Assembly: GCF_000307265.1 (NCBI RefSeq) | Contig: NZ_DF158897.1 | Coordinates: 230,276 to 294,275, forward strand | Direction: 5' to 3' | DNA: 64,000 bases | Source: Oscillibacter ruminantium GH1 | GTDB lineage: Bacteria; Bacillota; Clostridia; Oscillospirales; Oscillospiraceae | In this document: in pieces, positions 1 to 8,688 of the stretch | Layout: every line of letters begins with the position of its first letter | Position numbering within the stretch: position 1 is the first letter of the stretch | Translations under genes and position numbers: made by a program | The notes under the pieces: model-generated | The model's database searches: none | What the model saw: the letters and a program-made list of their open reading frames with translations, nothing else | Told to the model about the DNA's origin: nothing

Positions 1-584
1 CGAACCCTGGGGGTAATCACGTCCAGATGCGCATTCGCCGTCTCGGCAAAATCCCGCATCACCGCGTTGTGCTCGTTGTAGATCTCAATGGCGCGGCACA
101 GCGCCTTCTCATTCATCATCTGGCCGGTGAGGGTGCTCAATTTGGTCAAAACACTCTCATACTCACTGATGAGATAGTCCACGCTGGCGGGAGACTTGCG
201 GTTCTGGGGATAGACGATGGGAGCCACCGGAATGCCGGGAACGCCGAAGCGCCAGTTCTGCGTCATGCAGCGCAGCGTGTCGCACAGGGCGGGAATGATC
301 ACCGCGGACAGGCCCTCATAGGCACCGGAGAGGCCGAATTCCATGTTGGACTGCATGATCGGGCAGGCGAAAGCGGGCAGATAGCTCTTGGCGCGCATCA
401 GCTCGGTGCGTCCGCCCCAAAGGCCCATGGGAATCATGCCGGAGGCATGAACCAGCTCTTCCGGCGTATAGGCCGGGAAGCATCCCACCACCTTTTTCCC
501 CTGACTCAGATAGAAGTCCAGCCGGGCGCGGGGATTTTGACAGGCCTCGGCCAGCAAAGAGAGATTACTCTTCAAATCAGCCAT
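1..584 (-). CDS. 2-hydroxyacyl-CoA dehydratase subunit (HgdB/FldC-like), 3' end outside window
   Basis: Start ATG at 584 follows a GGAGG on the minus strand; the frame is open to base 1, so the protein is truncated by the window edge (about 194 residues seen). The visible part includes stretches such as GMIPMGLWGG and CPIMQSNMEFGLSGAYEG, and CDTLRCMTQNW, with cysteines where this family binds its [4Fe-4S] cluster. The family removes water from (R)-2-hydroxyacyl-CoA by a ketyl-radical mechanism as a heterodimer; benzoyl-CoA reductase subunits are relatives. The gene overlaps the end of the upstream subunit by 8 nt, as expected for co-translated partners. The ATP-dependent activator needed by such enzymes is not in the window. 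Substrate unknown. Confidence 0.85.
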   Translation of the reverse strand, partial: MADLKSNLSLLAEACQNPRARLDFYLSQGKKVVGCFPAYTPEELVHASGMIPMGLWGGRTELMRAKSYLPAFACPIMQSNMEFGLSGAYEGLSAVIIPALCDTLRCMTQNWRFGVPGIPVAPIVYPQNRKSPASVDYLISEYESVLTKLSTLTGQMMNEKALCRAIEIYNEHNAVMRDFAETANAHLDVITPRV

Positions 585-1887
585 TTGCGTTTGCCTCCTT
601 TTTCTGCGCCATGACTTCCACCAGGCCCTGAATGCGCGTTTCAAACTGCGCCTCGCTGTAATTGCGGTAATCTGCCTGATCGCCGTCAAAAGAGGCGAAG
701 GGGATACCGGCCCGCTCGGAAATCTGGCGCTGAACCTCCATCATCTGGCAGTCCATGACCTTGCAGCTGCGGTTGACGTGGTAGATGGTGCCCTCGCAGT
801 CAAACTTCTTCAGCGCTTCCATCCGCCGGTCGATCATGGTGGAGGCGTTGTCGCCGTTGGTAGACGCAAAGCAGTATGCCCGCGCCATGCCGTCCAGATC
901 GTCGTATTCAATGGCCCATGCCTTTCCGTAGCTGGAGGCCACCATGTTGATGCCGTACTTTTTCATGGTGCGCAGATTGTGGCTGAGATAGGGCCAGCAG
1001 GCAATACCGTCCCAAGAGACGCGGAACTGCTCCTCCACAGGGAAGGTGGAGGTTCCGTTTTTAATATGCTCCTCGATCTCGGCGTTCAACTGCTCCAAAA
1101 CGGCGGTGGAGGACGTCTTGCCCCGGTTGCAAACCATGGCGGACATGTAGTTGAACAACTCAAAGCCGCCGATAGGGGCAGGCTTATGCTCCATCAGGTT
1201 ATTGGCCCGCTCCCAGAGGAAGCTGTTGCGCTGGGAAATTTTCATGACCTCCTGAAAGCGCTTTTCATCCCACGTTTTGCCCGTGAACGCGCATAGGTCC
1301 TGAATCAGCTGGTCAATCTGGGCGCGCACATAGCGCACGCGCGTCTCGGTGACATAGTCGTTGGGATTGTAGCAGGTGTCGATAAAGAAAATGGGAATAT
1401 CCATCTGCTTCGCGAGGTTTTCATACCACTTGGTCAGCTGGTTGCAGATATTATTGGTCAGCAGCAGAAAATCCGGCTTGACCATTTTTCCCCCATCGGG
1501 GAATTCCACCGTGCTCTCCCCGTTGAGGGCTGCCGCGTAGGACAGATTCACCTTGGCGTAGGCGCACAGGTCGTTGGAATAACCCAGCGGACCCTCGCAG
1601 TCCTGCAGGAAGGGGTCTGCCTGATGGCGGGCGGCGATGCCTGCCGAGTGGTTTTCAGGGTAGAGGATGTTCAGTCCCAGCGTCTCGGCGATCTCCTGCG
1701 GGAAGATGGAAGCGGACCAGCCCACCTTTTCGCCCCGCTCTTTGGCAAGGCGTGCGTTTTCAAAGAGATCGCGGGTCTGCTCATCCAGCATCAGCATAGA
1801 CTTCGGCTTGGGACGCTTGGGCTTGGGGGCGGGAGCCGCCTGATCGGCGGGCGCGGTATTGGACTGAGCCGTTATCGTTTCACTCAT
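577..1887 (-). CDS. 2-hydroxyacyl-CoA dehydratase subunit (HgdA/FldB-like)
   Basis: A 436-aa protein of the 2-hydroxyacyl-CoA dehydratase / benzoyl-CoA reductase subunit D family. The N-terminal 35 residues are low complexity and Pro/Lys rich. Family-like stretches follow: DCEGPLGYSNDLCAYAK, LLTNNICNQLTKWYE, FFIDTCYNP, and a C-terminal VNRSCKVMDCQMMEVQRQ segment that contributes the active-site fold. Start ATG lies after GGAGAAGG. It is the partner of the truncated downstream subunit and sits in an operon with a CoA-transferase and a crotonase. Known homologues act on 2-hydroxyglutaryl-, phenyllactyl-, lactyl- or 2-hydroxyisocaproyl-CoA; the sequence alone does not say which. The benzoyl-CoA-reductase branch is an alternative. 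Confidence 0.88.
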   Translation of the reverse strand: MSETITAQSNTAPADQAAPAPKPKRPKPKSMLMLDEQTRDLFENARLAKERGEKVGWSASIFPQEIAETLGLNILYPENHSAGIAARHQADPFLQDCEGPLGYSNDLCAYAKVNLSYAAALNGESTVEFPDGGKMVKPDFLLLTNNICNQLTKWYENLAKQMDIPIFFIDTCYNPNDYVTETRVRYVRAQIDQLIQDLCAFTGKTWDEKRFQEVMKISQRNSFLWERANNLMEHKPAPIGGFELFNYMSAMVCNRGKTSSTAVLEQLNAEIEEHIKNGTSTFPVEEQFRVSWDGIACWPYLSHNLRTMKKYGINMVASSYGKAWAIEYDDLDGMARAYCFASTNGDNASTMIDRRMEALKKFDCEGTIYHVNRSCKVMDCQMMEVQRQISERAGIPFASFDGDQADYRNYSEAQFETRIQGLVEVMAQKKEANANG

Positions 1888-1989
1888 TTCAGTGTACCTT
1901 CTCCTTTTTTAATTTCGGCCATGCCGGAATCGCCGCTTCGCCGGAGGCAAAGCGCTGTCGATTCCTCCCTATCCATGGCAGGACGGGAT

Positions 1990-3192
1990 TTACATCACGT
2001 CCTTTGCCGCATACATGGCGGCAATCTTCTCCTTGGAGTAGCCCAGCTCCTCCAGCACCTCCGCCGTGTCACAGCCCACAGGGCCGGAAGTCTTGCAGGG
2101 AATCTGAGCGGGGTCGATGGAGCCGAAGTGAACCGGGCCGTTTGCAAACACGGTTTTGGTCCCGTCGTCGTATTCGTGGAAATATGTATAGTGGTTTACC
2201 TGAACCTGCGGATCATTGGGAACGTCCTTGAAGTGGCGCAAAACCTCGTGAGGCAGGTCGTGCTCGGTCAACAGCTGGTCCCAGTATGCAACGGGATGCT
2301 CGGCAAACTTTTTATCGAAGATATGCGTCAGTTCGGCACGGTTGGCGTAGTATGCGGTGGACGTACTGTACTTGGGGTCCTTTGCCAGCTCCGGCATGCC
2401 CAAAAGGTCGCACAGCTCGGGGAACCGGCGGTAATCAATCACCGCCAGATAGAACCACTCGCCGTCCGCGCCCTGATAGGTGTTGCTTCCCGCATGGCCG
2501 CAGTCATAGCGGTCCCGGGGGAGCTTGCGGCCGTTGAAGCCGTTGAGAATTCCGGTGCTGAGAATGAAAACGCCGGACTGAAGCAAGGACACGTCCACCT
2601 TGTCGCCCTGACCGGTGACGGTTCTGCGGTAGAGCGCGGCGGCAATGCCGCCCGCCAGCGCCACGGCCACGCTGTGGTCGCCCACGCCGCCGATGGGAAC
2701 CAGCGGACCGGCTCCCGCCGGGGAGAGGTCGGACATCAACCCGGTCCGGGAAAAGAAAACGGTGTAGTCATATCCGGGGCGGTCCTTGTCGGGGCCTTCG
2801 GCTCCGTAACCCAGCACCGACGCGTGGATCAGGCGGGGGAATCGGTCCTTGATCTGCTCATAGGCAAGACCCATGCCCTCCAGCGCCTGCACGCGGTAGT
2901 TGGTCACCAGAATATCCGCCTTTTCCAACAGCTTCATCATGGCGGCGGAGCCTTCCTCCGAGCGCATGTTCAAAGAGACAAAGCGCTTGTTCAGGTTTTG
3001 CATGTCAAAGTTGGGGTTTGCCGTCTCCGTGCAGGGGGAGAGGGTCGTTCCGGCCTGTTTGCGCCATGCGTCTCCGTTTGAGGACTCGACCTTGATCACG
3101 TCGGCGCCCCACTCGGCGAGAATACGGGCAGTCATCGGTCCTGCAAGCATCGTTGACAGCTCCACAACACGAATGCCTTCCAACGGTTTCAT
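1990..3192 (-). CDS. CaiB/BaiF family (type III) CoA-transferase
   Basis: A 400-aa protein starting MKPLEGIRVVELSTMLAGP, the standard opening of family III CoA-transferases. NADILVTNYR-like and YDYTVFFSRTGLMSD segments, and a GGVGDHSVAVALAGGIAAAL stretch, match the interlocked fold. The catalytic aspartate is probably the D of GYDYTVF or of the GVGDH motif; this needs an alignment. Start ATG has GGGAGG eight bases upstream. It would move CoA between an acyl-CoA product and a free hydroxy acid, feeding the dehydratase subunits encoded just downstream, as FldA or HadA do in amino-acid reductive pathways. The 102-nt gap to the dehydratase gene holds no clear terminator. Confidence 0.88.
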   Translation of the reverse strand: MKPLEGIRVVELSTMLAGPMTARILAEWGADVIKVESSNGDAWRKQAGTTLSPCTETANPNFDMQNLNKRFVSLNMRSEEGSAAMMKLLEKADILVTNYRVQALEGMGLAYEQIKDRFPRLIHASVLGYGAEGPDKDRPGYDYTVFFSRTGLMSDLSPAGAGPLVPIGGVGDHSVAVALAGGIAAALYRRTVTGQGDKVDVSLLQSGVFILSTGILNGFNGRKLPRDRYDCGHAGSNTYQGADGEWFYLAVIDYRRFPELCDLLGMPELAKDPKYSTSTAYYANRAELTHIFDKKFAEHPVAYWDQLLTEHDLPHEVLRHFKDVPNDPQVQVNHYTYFHEYDDGTKTVFANGPVHFGSIDPAQIPCKTSGPVGCDTAEVLEELGYSKEKIAAMYAAKDVM

Positions 3193-3290
3193 AAAAAAAT
3201 TCCTCCCTAAATGTTCTCAGGAACGCCGCGCGTCCCATTTTATACAGGTTCGTTTGTCTCGCCGGGATTCTCCGGCATTTTCCCGGGAAA

Positions 3291-4073
3291 TCAGCAGCCC
3301 TTAAAGTCTACCGGACGCTTTTCCAAAAACGCCGCGGTGCCTTCTTTGCGGTCCTGCGTGCTGAACGCAATGGTCTGGGCCAGCCGCTCAATCATCAGTC
3401 CCGTGTTGATATCCGTTTCATAGCCCAGATTGATGGACATTTTCGCAAGAGAGACGGCCATCGGCCCCTTCGCCATAATTTGCCGGGCAATTTCCTCCGC
3501 CTCATGCAGCAGGGCCTCCCGGTCGTCTTCGGTCACGCGGTTGACAAGACCGATGGACGCGGCCTCCTCGGCGGGAATAATGCGTCCGGTGAAAATCAGC
3601 TCCTTGGCCTTTGCCAGCCCCACCAGGCGGGCCAGACGCTGCGTGCCGCCCGCGCCGGGCATGATGCCAAGGCCCACCTCCGGCTGACCGAATTTGGAAC
3701 GCCGGGTGGCCACCCGGATGTCGCAGGCCATTGCCAGTTCACAGCCGCCGCCCAAAGCAAATCCGTTTACCGCGCAGATCACCGGCTTATAAAGATCCTC
3801 CAGCTCCTTGAGGGAGACGGACGCAGTGGCCAGCAGCATTTTGAGATAGTCGCGGTCGTGGATTTCCTTGATATCCGCGCCGCTGGCCAAAGCCTTATCG
3901 CCCGCGCCGCTGACAATCACCACTTTTATCGAATCATCCTCCCGTGCGCATTGCACCGCCGTTCGGATGTCATTCCACATTTCCGGACTAAGCGCGTTGC
4001 GGACTTCCGGCCGATTCAGGGTCAAATACAGGATTCCGTCTCTCACCTCGTACAGAATATTGTCGAACGTCAT
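3291..4073 (-). CDS. enoyl-CoA hydratase/isomerase (crotonase) family protein
   Basis: A 260-aa protein, normal length for a crotonase. It shows the oxyanion-hole segments SGADIKEIHDRD (about residue 65) and NGFALGGGCELAMACDIRVA (about 100-120), and the LGIMPGAGGTQRLARLVG stretch with catalytic-region glutamate positions. It hydrates short-chain enoyl-CoA to 3-hydroxyacyl-CoA or isomerises it. It is the first gene of the minus-strand acyl-CoA operon and faces the thiolase operon. Start ATG follows GGAGG at the right distance. A sigma-54 type promoter is placed about 75 nt upstream. It would connect the dehydratase product (2-enoyl-CoA) to the dehydrogenase and thiolase encoded divergently. 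Confidence 0.9.
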   Translation of the reverse strand: MTFDNILYEVRDGILYLTLNRPEVRNALSPEMWNDIRTAVQCAREDDSIKVVIVSGAGDKALASGADIKEIHDRDYLKMLLATASVSLKELEDLYKPVICAVNGFALGGGCELAMACDIRVATRRSKFGQPEVGLGIMPGAGGTQRLARLVGLAKAKELIFTGRIIPAEEAASIGLVNRVTEDDREALLHEAEEIARQIMAKGPMAVSLAKMSINLGYETDINTGLMIERLAQTIAFSTQDRKEGTAAFLEKRPVDFKGC

Positions 4074-4144
4074 GTTGCTTTTCCTCCTTCGCTGTTCCGC
4101 GTTTTTTCAGAGTTTCGCGAAAATCAACTCTTGCTAATAGGAAC

Positions 4145-4160
4145 AGCAAAATGCGTACCA
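4145..4160 (-). promoter_or_regulatory. sigma-54 type -24/-12 promoter for the crotonase operon
   Basis: On the minus strand the sequence reads TGGTAC, five bases, TTGC, with exactly ten bases between the invariant GG and GC. This fits the TGGCAC-N5-TTGC consensus with one change. It lies 72-87 nt upstream of the crotonase start. A second such site in the other orientation serves the thiolase operon. Confidence 0.6.
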
Positions 4161-4455
4161 ACCGGACAGCGTTCTGTTCTTTTTCTCTTTTTGTTTGATT
4201 TTTCAAAATATATGTCCTGAATATGGCAGATTTCACGAAATAAAACCACAAAGAAGTACCACCGCCCGTCCAAAACATTTCTCAAAAGTTGTGAGTTCAC
4301 GCCTTTTTAAGCACTCATTTCACAGTTCTCACTTCACACTTTTAAAAAAGAGTTTCCCCAATCCATGCGAGAAATTTTGGGGTTCCCCACGATTTAGAAG
4401 AGGAGAATTCCGTTTTTCCACAAAAATCCGCAAAATTCGCATGACATCAAGTATC

Positions 4456-4472
4456 TGGCATCATTCTTGCTT
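4456..4472 (+). promoter_or_regulatory. sigma-54 type -24/-12 promoter for the thiolase operon
   Basis: TGGCAT, five bases, TTGCTT, with ten bases between GG and GC, about 70 nt before the thiolase start. The match is close to the consensus. The 4074-4540 spacer holds no gene; apart from the two facing sigma-54 sites it contains AT-rich DNA where an enhancer-binding protein could bind, but I could not define that site. The activator gene is not in the window. Confidence 0.65.
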
Positions 4473-4540
4473 AAATTATATTGACTCGTTCTATCCGCAA
4501 ATCAAATGTAGTCAAAACAAACCGAAAGGGGCTGCAAAAA

Positions 4541-5728
4541 TTGGAGAATATCTACATTATGGGCGCTGTTCGTACGGCCATTGGCAAATACGGCGGTTCA
4601 CTTAAAAGCGTACCGGCACACCAGATGGGAGCATTGGTGATTCGGGAGGCTTTGACCCGCGCAGGTGTCGACGGCGGCACGGTGGATGAAGTAATTTTAG
4701 GCGAAGTCCGCCAGAGCACCGAATCTTCCAACATCGCGCGGTGCGCAGCGCTGGAGGCGGGACTTCCCGAAACGGTTCCCGGCTATACCGTCAACCGCCT
4801 CTGCGCCTCTGCCATGCAGGCCGCTTTTTGCGGCTGTCAGGAAATCTGGTGCGGCGAGGCGGACGTCATCGTGGCTGGCGGCACGGAGAACATGAGCCGT
4901 GCGCCGGTATATGTCCGCAATGCCCGCTGGGGCGGAAACAAGATGGCGATGGTCGACTCCAACATTGAAGCCGGAAGCACCGCCGCGCCCGCTTCTGTTT
5001 ACGGCTCTGGCCTGAGCATGACCAAGACGGCTGAAAACGTGGCCGAGCGCTTTGGCATCAGCCGCGAGGAGCAGGACGCTTTTGCGGCGGAGAGCCAGCG
5101 CCGCGCGCTGGCAGCCATCGAGGCGGGCTATTTCAAAAAGGAAATCGTCCCGGTAGAGATTACCGAAAAAAAGCGCAGCTTTATTTTCGACACGGACGAA
5201 TTCCCCCGCCCCGGCACCACGATGGAGGTTCTGGCGGGACTGAAATCCATTGTGAAACCCGGCGGGACCGTTACCGCAGGGAACTCCTGCGGCCTCAACG
5301 ACGGGGCGGCCGCGCTGGTACTGATGTCAGAGCGAAAGGTCAAGGAAACCGGGCTGAAGCCTCTGGCGCGGATCGTCGGCATGACGGCCAGCGCGCTGGA
5401 CCCCACCATCATGGGCTACGGACCTGTGTTCGCCACCCGAAAGCTGCTTGAACGCACCGGGATGCAAATCGAGCAGCTGGATCTGATCGAACTGAACGAG
5501 GCGTTTGCCTCCCAGTCCGTGGCCTGCGTGAGGGACTTGGGGTTGGACCCCGCCAAGGTTAACATCAACGGCGGCGCCATCGCGCTGGGCCATCCGCTGG
5601 GCTGCACCGGCGCGCGGCTCATCGTCACGTTGCTGCATAACCTCCAGCGCACCGGCGGACGGTTTGGCCTTGCCACACTGTGTATCGGCGGCGGGCAGGG
5701 CATGGCAACCATTATTGAAAAACTGTAA
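4541..5728 (+). CDS. acetyl-CoA acetyltransferase (thiolase)
   Basis: Biosynthetic/degradative thiolase family: condenses two acetyl-CoA to acetoacetyl-CoA or cleaves 3-ketoacyl-CoA. Seen: nucleophilic Cys in NRLCASAMQ (about residue 88), [19 protein letters not shown], the [16 protein letters not shown] segment with His, and the CIGGGQG C-terminal Cys. I choose the TTG at 4541 ([19 protein letters not shown]) because AAAGGGG lies 9 nt upstream and this gives 395 aa, the family's usual length; longer ATG-led readings lack a ribosome site. It is followed 33 nt later by a 3-hydroxyacyl-CoA dehydrogenase gene, so both probably work in a butyrate-type or beta-oxidation-type route. Confidence 0.93.
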   Translation: MENIYIMGAVRTAIGKYGGSLKSVPAHQMGALVIREALTRAGVDGGTVDEVILGEVRQSTESSNIARCAALEAGLPETVPGYTVNRLCASAMQAAFCGCQEIWCGEADVIVAGGTENMSRAPVYVRNARWGGNKMAMVDSNIEAGSTAAPASVYGSGLSMTKTAENVAERFGISREEQDAFAAESQRRALAAIEAGYFKKEIVPVEITEKKRSFIFDTDEFPRPGTTMEVLAGLKSIVKPGGTVTAGNSCGLNDGAAALVLMSERKVKETGLKPLARIVGMTASALDPTIMGYGPVFATRKLLERTGMQIEQLDLIELNEAFASQSVACVRDLGLDPAKVNINGGAIALGHPLGCTGARLIVTLLHNLQRTGGRFGLATLCIGGGQGMATIIEKL

Positions 5729-5761
5729 GAACTCAAATTTTATATAAAGGTGGTCTTTTCA

Positions 5762-6652
5762 TTGAAAATCGAAAACATTCAGACCGCAGTCGTGGTAGGC
5801 GCGGGGGCCATGGGCCGGCAGATCGCAATGAACACCGTGCTCAACGGCCGTGCGCATGGCTACAAGGTCATTCTCTGTGATTCCTTCCCCAAGGCGATTG
5901 AAGGCGCGCAGGTCTGGGCAAAGGAGTATTTTGCCGGGCGCGTGGCTAAGGGCCGCCTGACGCAGGAAGAAGCCGATCAGGTTGCCGCCAACCTGACCAT
6001 CACCGGCGATGTGGACGGCTCCGCCCCCGCCGCCGACATTGTGGTCGAGGCCATTATTGAAGATTTGGACGCGAAGCGGGAGCTGTTTTCCAAACTGAGC
6101 AAGCTGTGCAAAAAGGATACCATTCTTGCCACGAACAGCTCCAATCTGGTCAGCTCAAAGCTCGCCGACGTGGTGGAAAATCCGGAGCGTCTTTTGAATA
6201 TTCACTATTTCAACCCCGCGCTTGTCATGCAGCTGGCCGAGATCGTCCGCGGCCCCCACACCTCTGAAAATACCATCGCGGTTGCCACCGCCTTTGCCGC
6301 GAACACCGGAAAGTCTCCCATCGTGATTCAGAAGGAGATCGCCGGTTTTGTCGCCAACCGCATCAACGCCGCCGTCACCCGGGAGGCCTGTCTTCTGCTG
6401 GAAAAGGGCATTGCCTCTGTGGAGGATATTGACACCGCCTGCGAAAAGGGCCTTGGCTATCCCATGGGGCCTTTCAAGCTGATGGACATGACGGGGTTGG
6501 ACGTGAACTACTTTGTCCGCCGCGACCGCTATGCGGAAAGCGGAGATGAAAACGACAAGCCCAGCCCGCTGGTCATCGAGAAGGTGAAAAAGGGCGAGCT
6601 TGGCCGCAAGTCCGGCAAGGGCTGGTATACCTACGACACCGAAAAGAAATAA
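5762..6652 (+). CDS. 3-hydroxyacyl-CoA dehydrogenase (Hbd-like)
   Basis: About 296 aa. N-terminal Rossmann fold with VVVGAGAMGRQIAMN; catalytic region ATNSSNLVSSKLAD and LNIHYFNPALVMQLAEIVRG with the active His; C-terminal helical domain KEIAGFVANRINAAVTREA and a GRKSGKGWYTY ending, all typical of NAD(P)-dependent 3-hydroxybutyryl-CoA dehydrogenases. TTG at 5762 (MKIENIQTAVVVGAG) is taken as start because AAAGGTGG sits 8 nt upstream; the GTG at 5750 overlaps that site. It interconverts acetoacetyl-CoA and 3-hydroxybutyryl-CoA, working between the thiolase upstream and the crotonase on the other strand. The central YFNPAL is slightly unlike the usual FFNPAP, so a non-standard chain is possible. 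Confidence 0.9.
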   Translation: MKIENIQTAVVVGAGAMGRQIAMNTVLNGRAHGYKVILCDSFPKAIEGAQVWAKEYFAGRVAKGRLTQEEADQVAANLTITGDVDGSAPAADIVVEAIIEDLDAKRELFSKLSKLCKKDTILATNSSNLVSSKLADVVENPERLLNIHYFNPALVMQLAEIVRGPHTSENTIAVATAFAANTGKSPIVIQKEIAGFVANRINAAVTREACLLLEKGIASVEDIDTACEKGLGYPMGPFKLMDMTGLDVNYFVRRDRYAESGDENDKPSPLVIEKVKKGELGRKSGKGWYTYDTEKK

Positions 6653-6668
6653 GAAAAACTCCCTGCGC

Positions 6669-6706
6669 TTTGGCGCGCCGCGCCGAACGCGGACGCGCGC
6701 GCCAAA
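6669..6706 (+). terminator. GC-rich hairpin after hydroxyacyl-CoA dehydrogenase gene
   Basis: A ten-base stem TTTGGCGCGC pairs with GCGCGCCAAA across an 18-nt loop that can itself fold. No long T-run follows on the plus strand, so it may be an attenuator or mRNA-stabilising hairpin instead of a full terminator. The 197-nt gap 6653-6849 holds no other clear signal. Confidence 0.45.
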
Positions 6707-6849
6707 ATCGCAGAGAGCGTATCGCGGGATTGCCTGAAATCTTTACATGATAAAATCGGCCAACTGGTTGGATCAACGCCCGGTTCCCTTATTGTCCCTT
6801 TTTCAAAGTCACTATGGAATTAGAACGGAAGAGAAAGGCGTGAAATGAT

Positions 6850-8688
6850 ATGAGCAGGCTTGAAGTCAAAATTCCGGGGCAGGCCCAAGCAATCGTGGAA
6901 CAGCTGTACCGGAATATGGAACGGCGAATCGCCGCCAGCCCACCGGGCCTTTGCCCCGTGGATATGGCATTGAATTTCCTGAATCTCTGTCGTGCGCAGA
7001 CCTGCGGCAAATGCGTTCCCTGCCGCATTGGTCTTGCCCAACTGTCCAGCATGCTGACACAGGTGCTTGACGGAGAGCCGGAAATCGGAATTTTGTCCCG
7101 CATTGAAAGCACCGCGCAGGCCATTACCGAAACAGCGGACTGCGCCATCGGCATCGACGCGGCAAATCTGGTCCTGATGGGCCTGAAGGGCTTTCGGGAC
7201 GATTACGAGGAGCACATTCTCCATCACCGGTGTCTTGGCAGTCTCAAAAACCCCGTGCCCTGCGTGGCGCTGTGTCCCGCCGGGGTGGATATTCCCGGTT
7301 ACATCGCTCTGGTCAACGCGGGCCGCTGCGACGACGCGGTTCAGCTCATCCGTAAGGACAACCCCTTCCCAACAGCCTGCGCCTATATCTGCGAGCACCC
7401 CTGCGAGGCCCGGTGCCGGCGGAACATGGTGGACAATGCGCTGAATATCCGGGGGCTGAAGCGCTACGCCGTGGATCACGCCACAGGTGCCCCCCACGCT
7501 AAAAAAGCCCCCGAAACAGGGAAGTCCGTCGCCATTATCGGCGGCGGCCCCGGCGGTCTTTCCGCCGCCTACTATCTGGCACTGATGGGCCATAAGGTCA
7601 CCGTCTATGAAAAGAAAAAGCAGCTGGGCGGCATGATGCGTTACGGCATCCCCAGCTACCGCTTACCCCGCCAGCGGCTGGACAACGATATCAACGCCAT
7701 CCTCTCCCTTGGCATCGAGGTTCACACGCAGGTGAACGTGGGCAGCGACATTACCTTTGACCAGCTGAAAAAGCAGTATGACTGCCTGTATCTCTCCATC
7801 GGTGCGCACACCGACAAAAAAACCGGCATTCCCGGCGAAGACAGCCGGGGGGTCATCTCCGCGGTGGAGCTGCTGCGCCGCATCGGCGACGACGATATGC
7901 CCGATTTCACCGGACAGAACGTGGTGGTTATCGGCGGGGGAAACGTGGCGATGGACGTGACCCGCAGCGCAATCCGGCTGGGCGCAGCCAACGTGACATG
8001 CGTGTATCGCCGCCGTCAGGCAGACATGACCGCCCAGCAGGAGGAGATCGAAGGCGCAATTGCGGAGGGAGCCGAGGTATTGACCCTGCAGGCCCCGGTG
8101 CGGATTGAGGCCGACGAGACGGGACAGGCTGTGGCCCTTTGGACACAGCCGCAAATTATTGGGGCGATGGACAGCAATGGCCGTCCTCGCCCGGCCACTG
8201 CGGCTGTGGAGCCTCGGCGCATTTCCGCCGACTCCATCATTGTGGCAATCGGACAGGGGATTGAGTCCCTTGGGTTCGAGCAGTGCGGCGTGAAGATTCA
8301 GCGGGGCGGCACACTGCTGGCGGATTCCAGCACACGCCTCCCGGACATGGAGGGAGTCTTTGCCGGAGGCGACTGCGTCACCGGACCCGCCACCGTCATC
8401 CGGGCCATTGCCGCCGGAAAGGCGGCAGCGGCCAACATCGACGAATATCTGGGTTTCCAGCACGAGATTCGCACAGAGGTTCAAGTCCCCGCCCCGCGCT
8501 TTGCCGACCAGCGCCCCTGCGGCCGGGTCAACGCCACAGAACGCGGCGCAAGCGAGCGCAAGGGCGACTTTCAGTGCATTGAATGCGGCATGACCGACGA
8601 GGAGGCGGCGCAGGAATCCTCCCGGTGCCTCCGGTGCGATCACTTTGGATACGGAAACTTTAAGGGAGGACGTGTGGAAAGATGGTGA
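6850..8688 (+). CDS. NuoF-tail/GltD-like FAD- and NAD(P)-binding iron-sulfur oxidoreductase
   Basis: A 612-aa fusion. Residues 1-110 resemble the C-terminal [4Fe-4S] domain of NuoF/HydB (C52, C55, C58 in CGKCVPCRIG, plus C98). Residues about 130-200 carry the Cys-rich N-terminal cluster of glutamate synthase small subunit (CPAGVDIPGY, EHPCEARCRR). Then come an FAD Rossmann motif (IIGGGPGGLSAAYY), an NAD(P) motif (VVIGGGNVAMDVTRSA) and a C-terminal CIECGM...SRCLRCD segment. It would shuttle electrons between pyridine nucleotide and iron-sulfur partners. It overlaps the hydrogenase gene by 7 nt, so the two very probably form a complex, perhaps an NAD(P)H- or ferredoxin-linked or bifurcating hydrogenase. 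Ribosome site AAAGGCG. Confidence 0.82.
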   Translation: MSRLEVKIPGQAQAIVEQLYRNMERRIAASPPGLCPVDMALNFLNLCRAQTCGKCVPCRIGLAQLSSMLTQVLDGEPEIGILSRIESTAQAITETADCAIGIDAANLVLMGLKGFRDDYEEHILHHRCLGSLKNPVPCVALCPAGVDIPGYIALVNAGRCDDAVQLIRKDNPFPTACAYICEHPCEARCRRNMVDNALNIRGLKRYAVDHATGAPHAKKAPETGKSVAIIGGGPGGLSAAYYLALMGHKVTVYEKKKQLGGMMRYGIPSYRLPRQRLDNDINAILSLGIEVHTQVNVGSDITFDQLKKQYDCLYLSIGAHTDKKTGIPGEDSRGVISAVELLRRIGDDDMPDFTGQNVVVIGGGNVAMDVTRSAIRLGAANVTCVYRRRQADMTAQQEEIEGAIAEGAEVLTLQAPVRIEADETGQAVALWTQPQIIGAMDSNGRPRPATAAVEPRRISADSIIVAIGQGIESLGFEQCGVKIQRGGTLLADSSTRLPDMEGVFAGGDCVTGPATVIRAIAAGKAAAANIDEYLGFQHEIRTEVQVPAPRFADQRPCGRVNATERGASERKGDFQCIECGMTDEEAAQESSRCLRCDHFGYGNFKGGRVERW

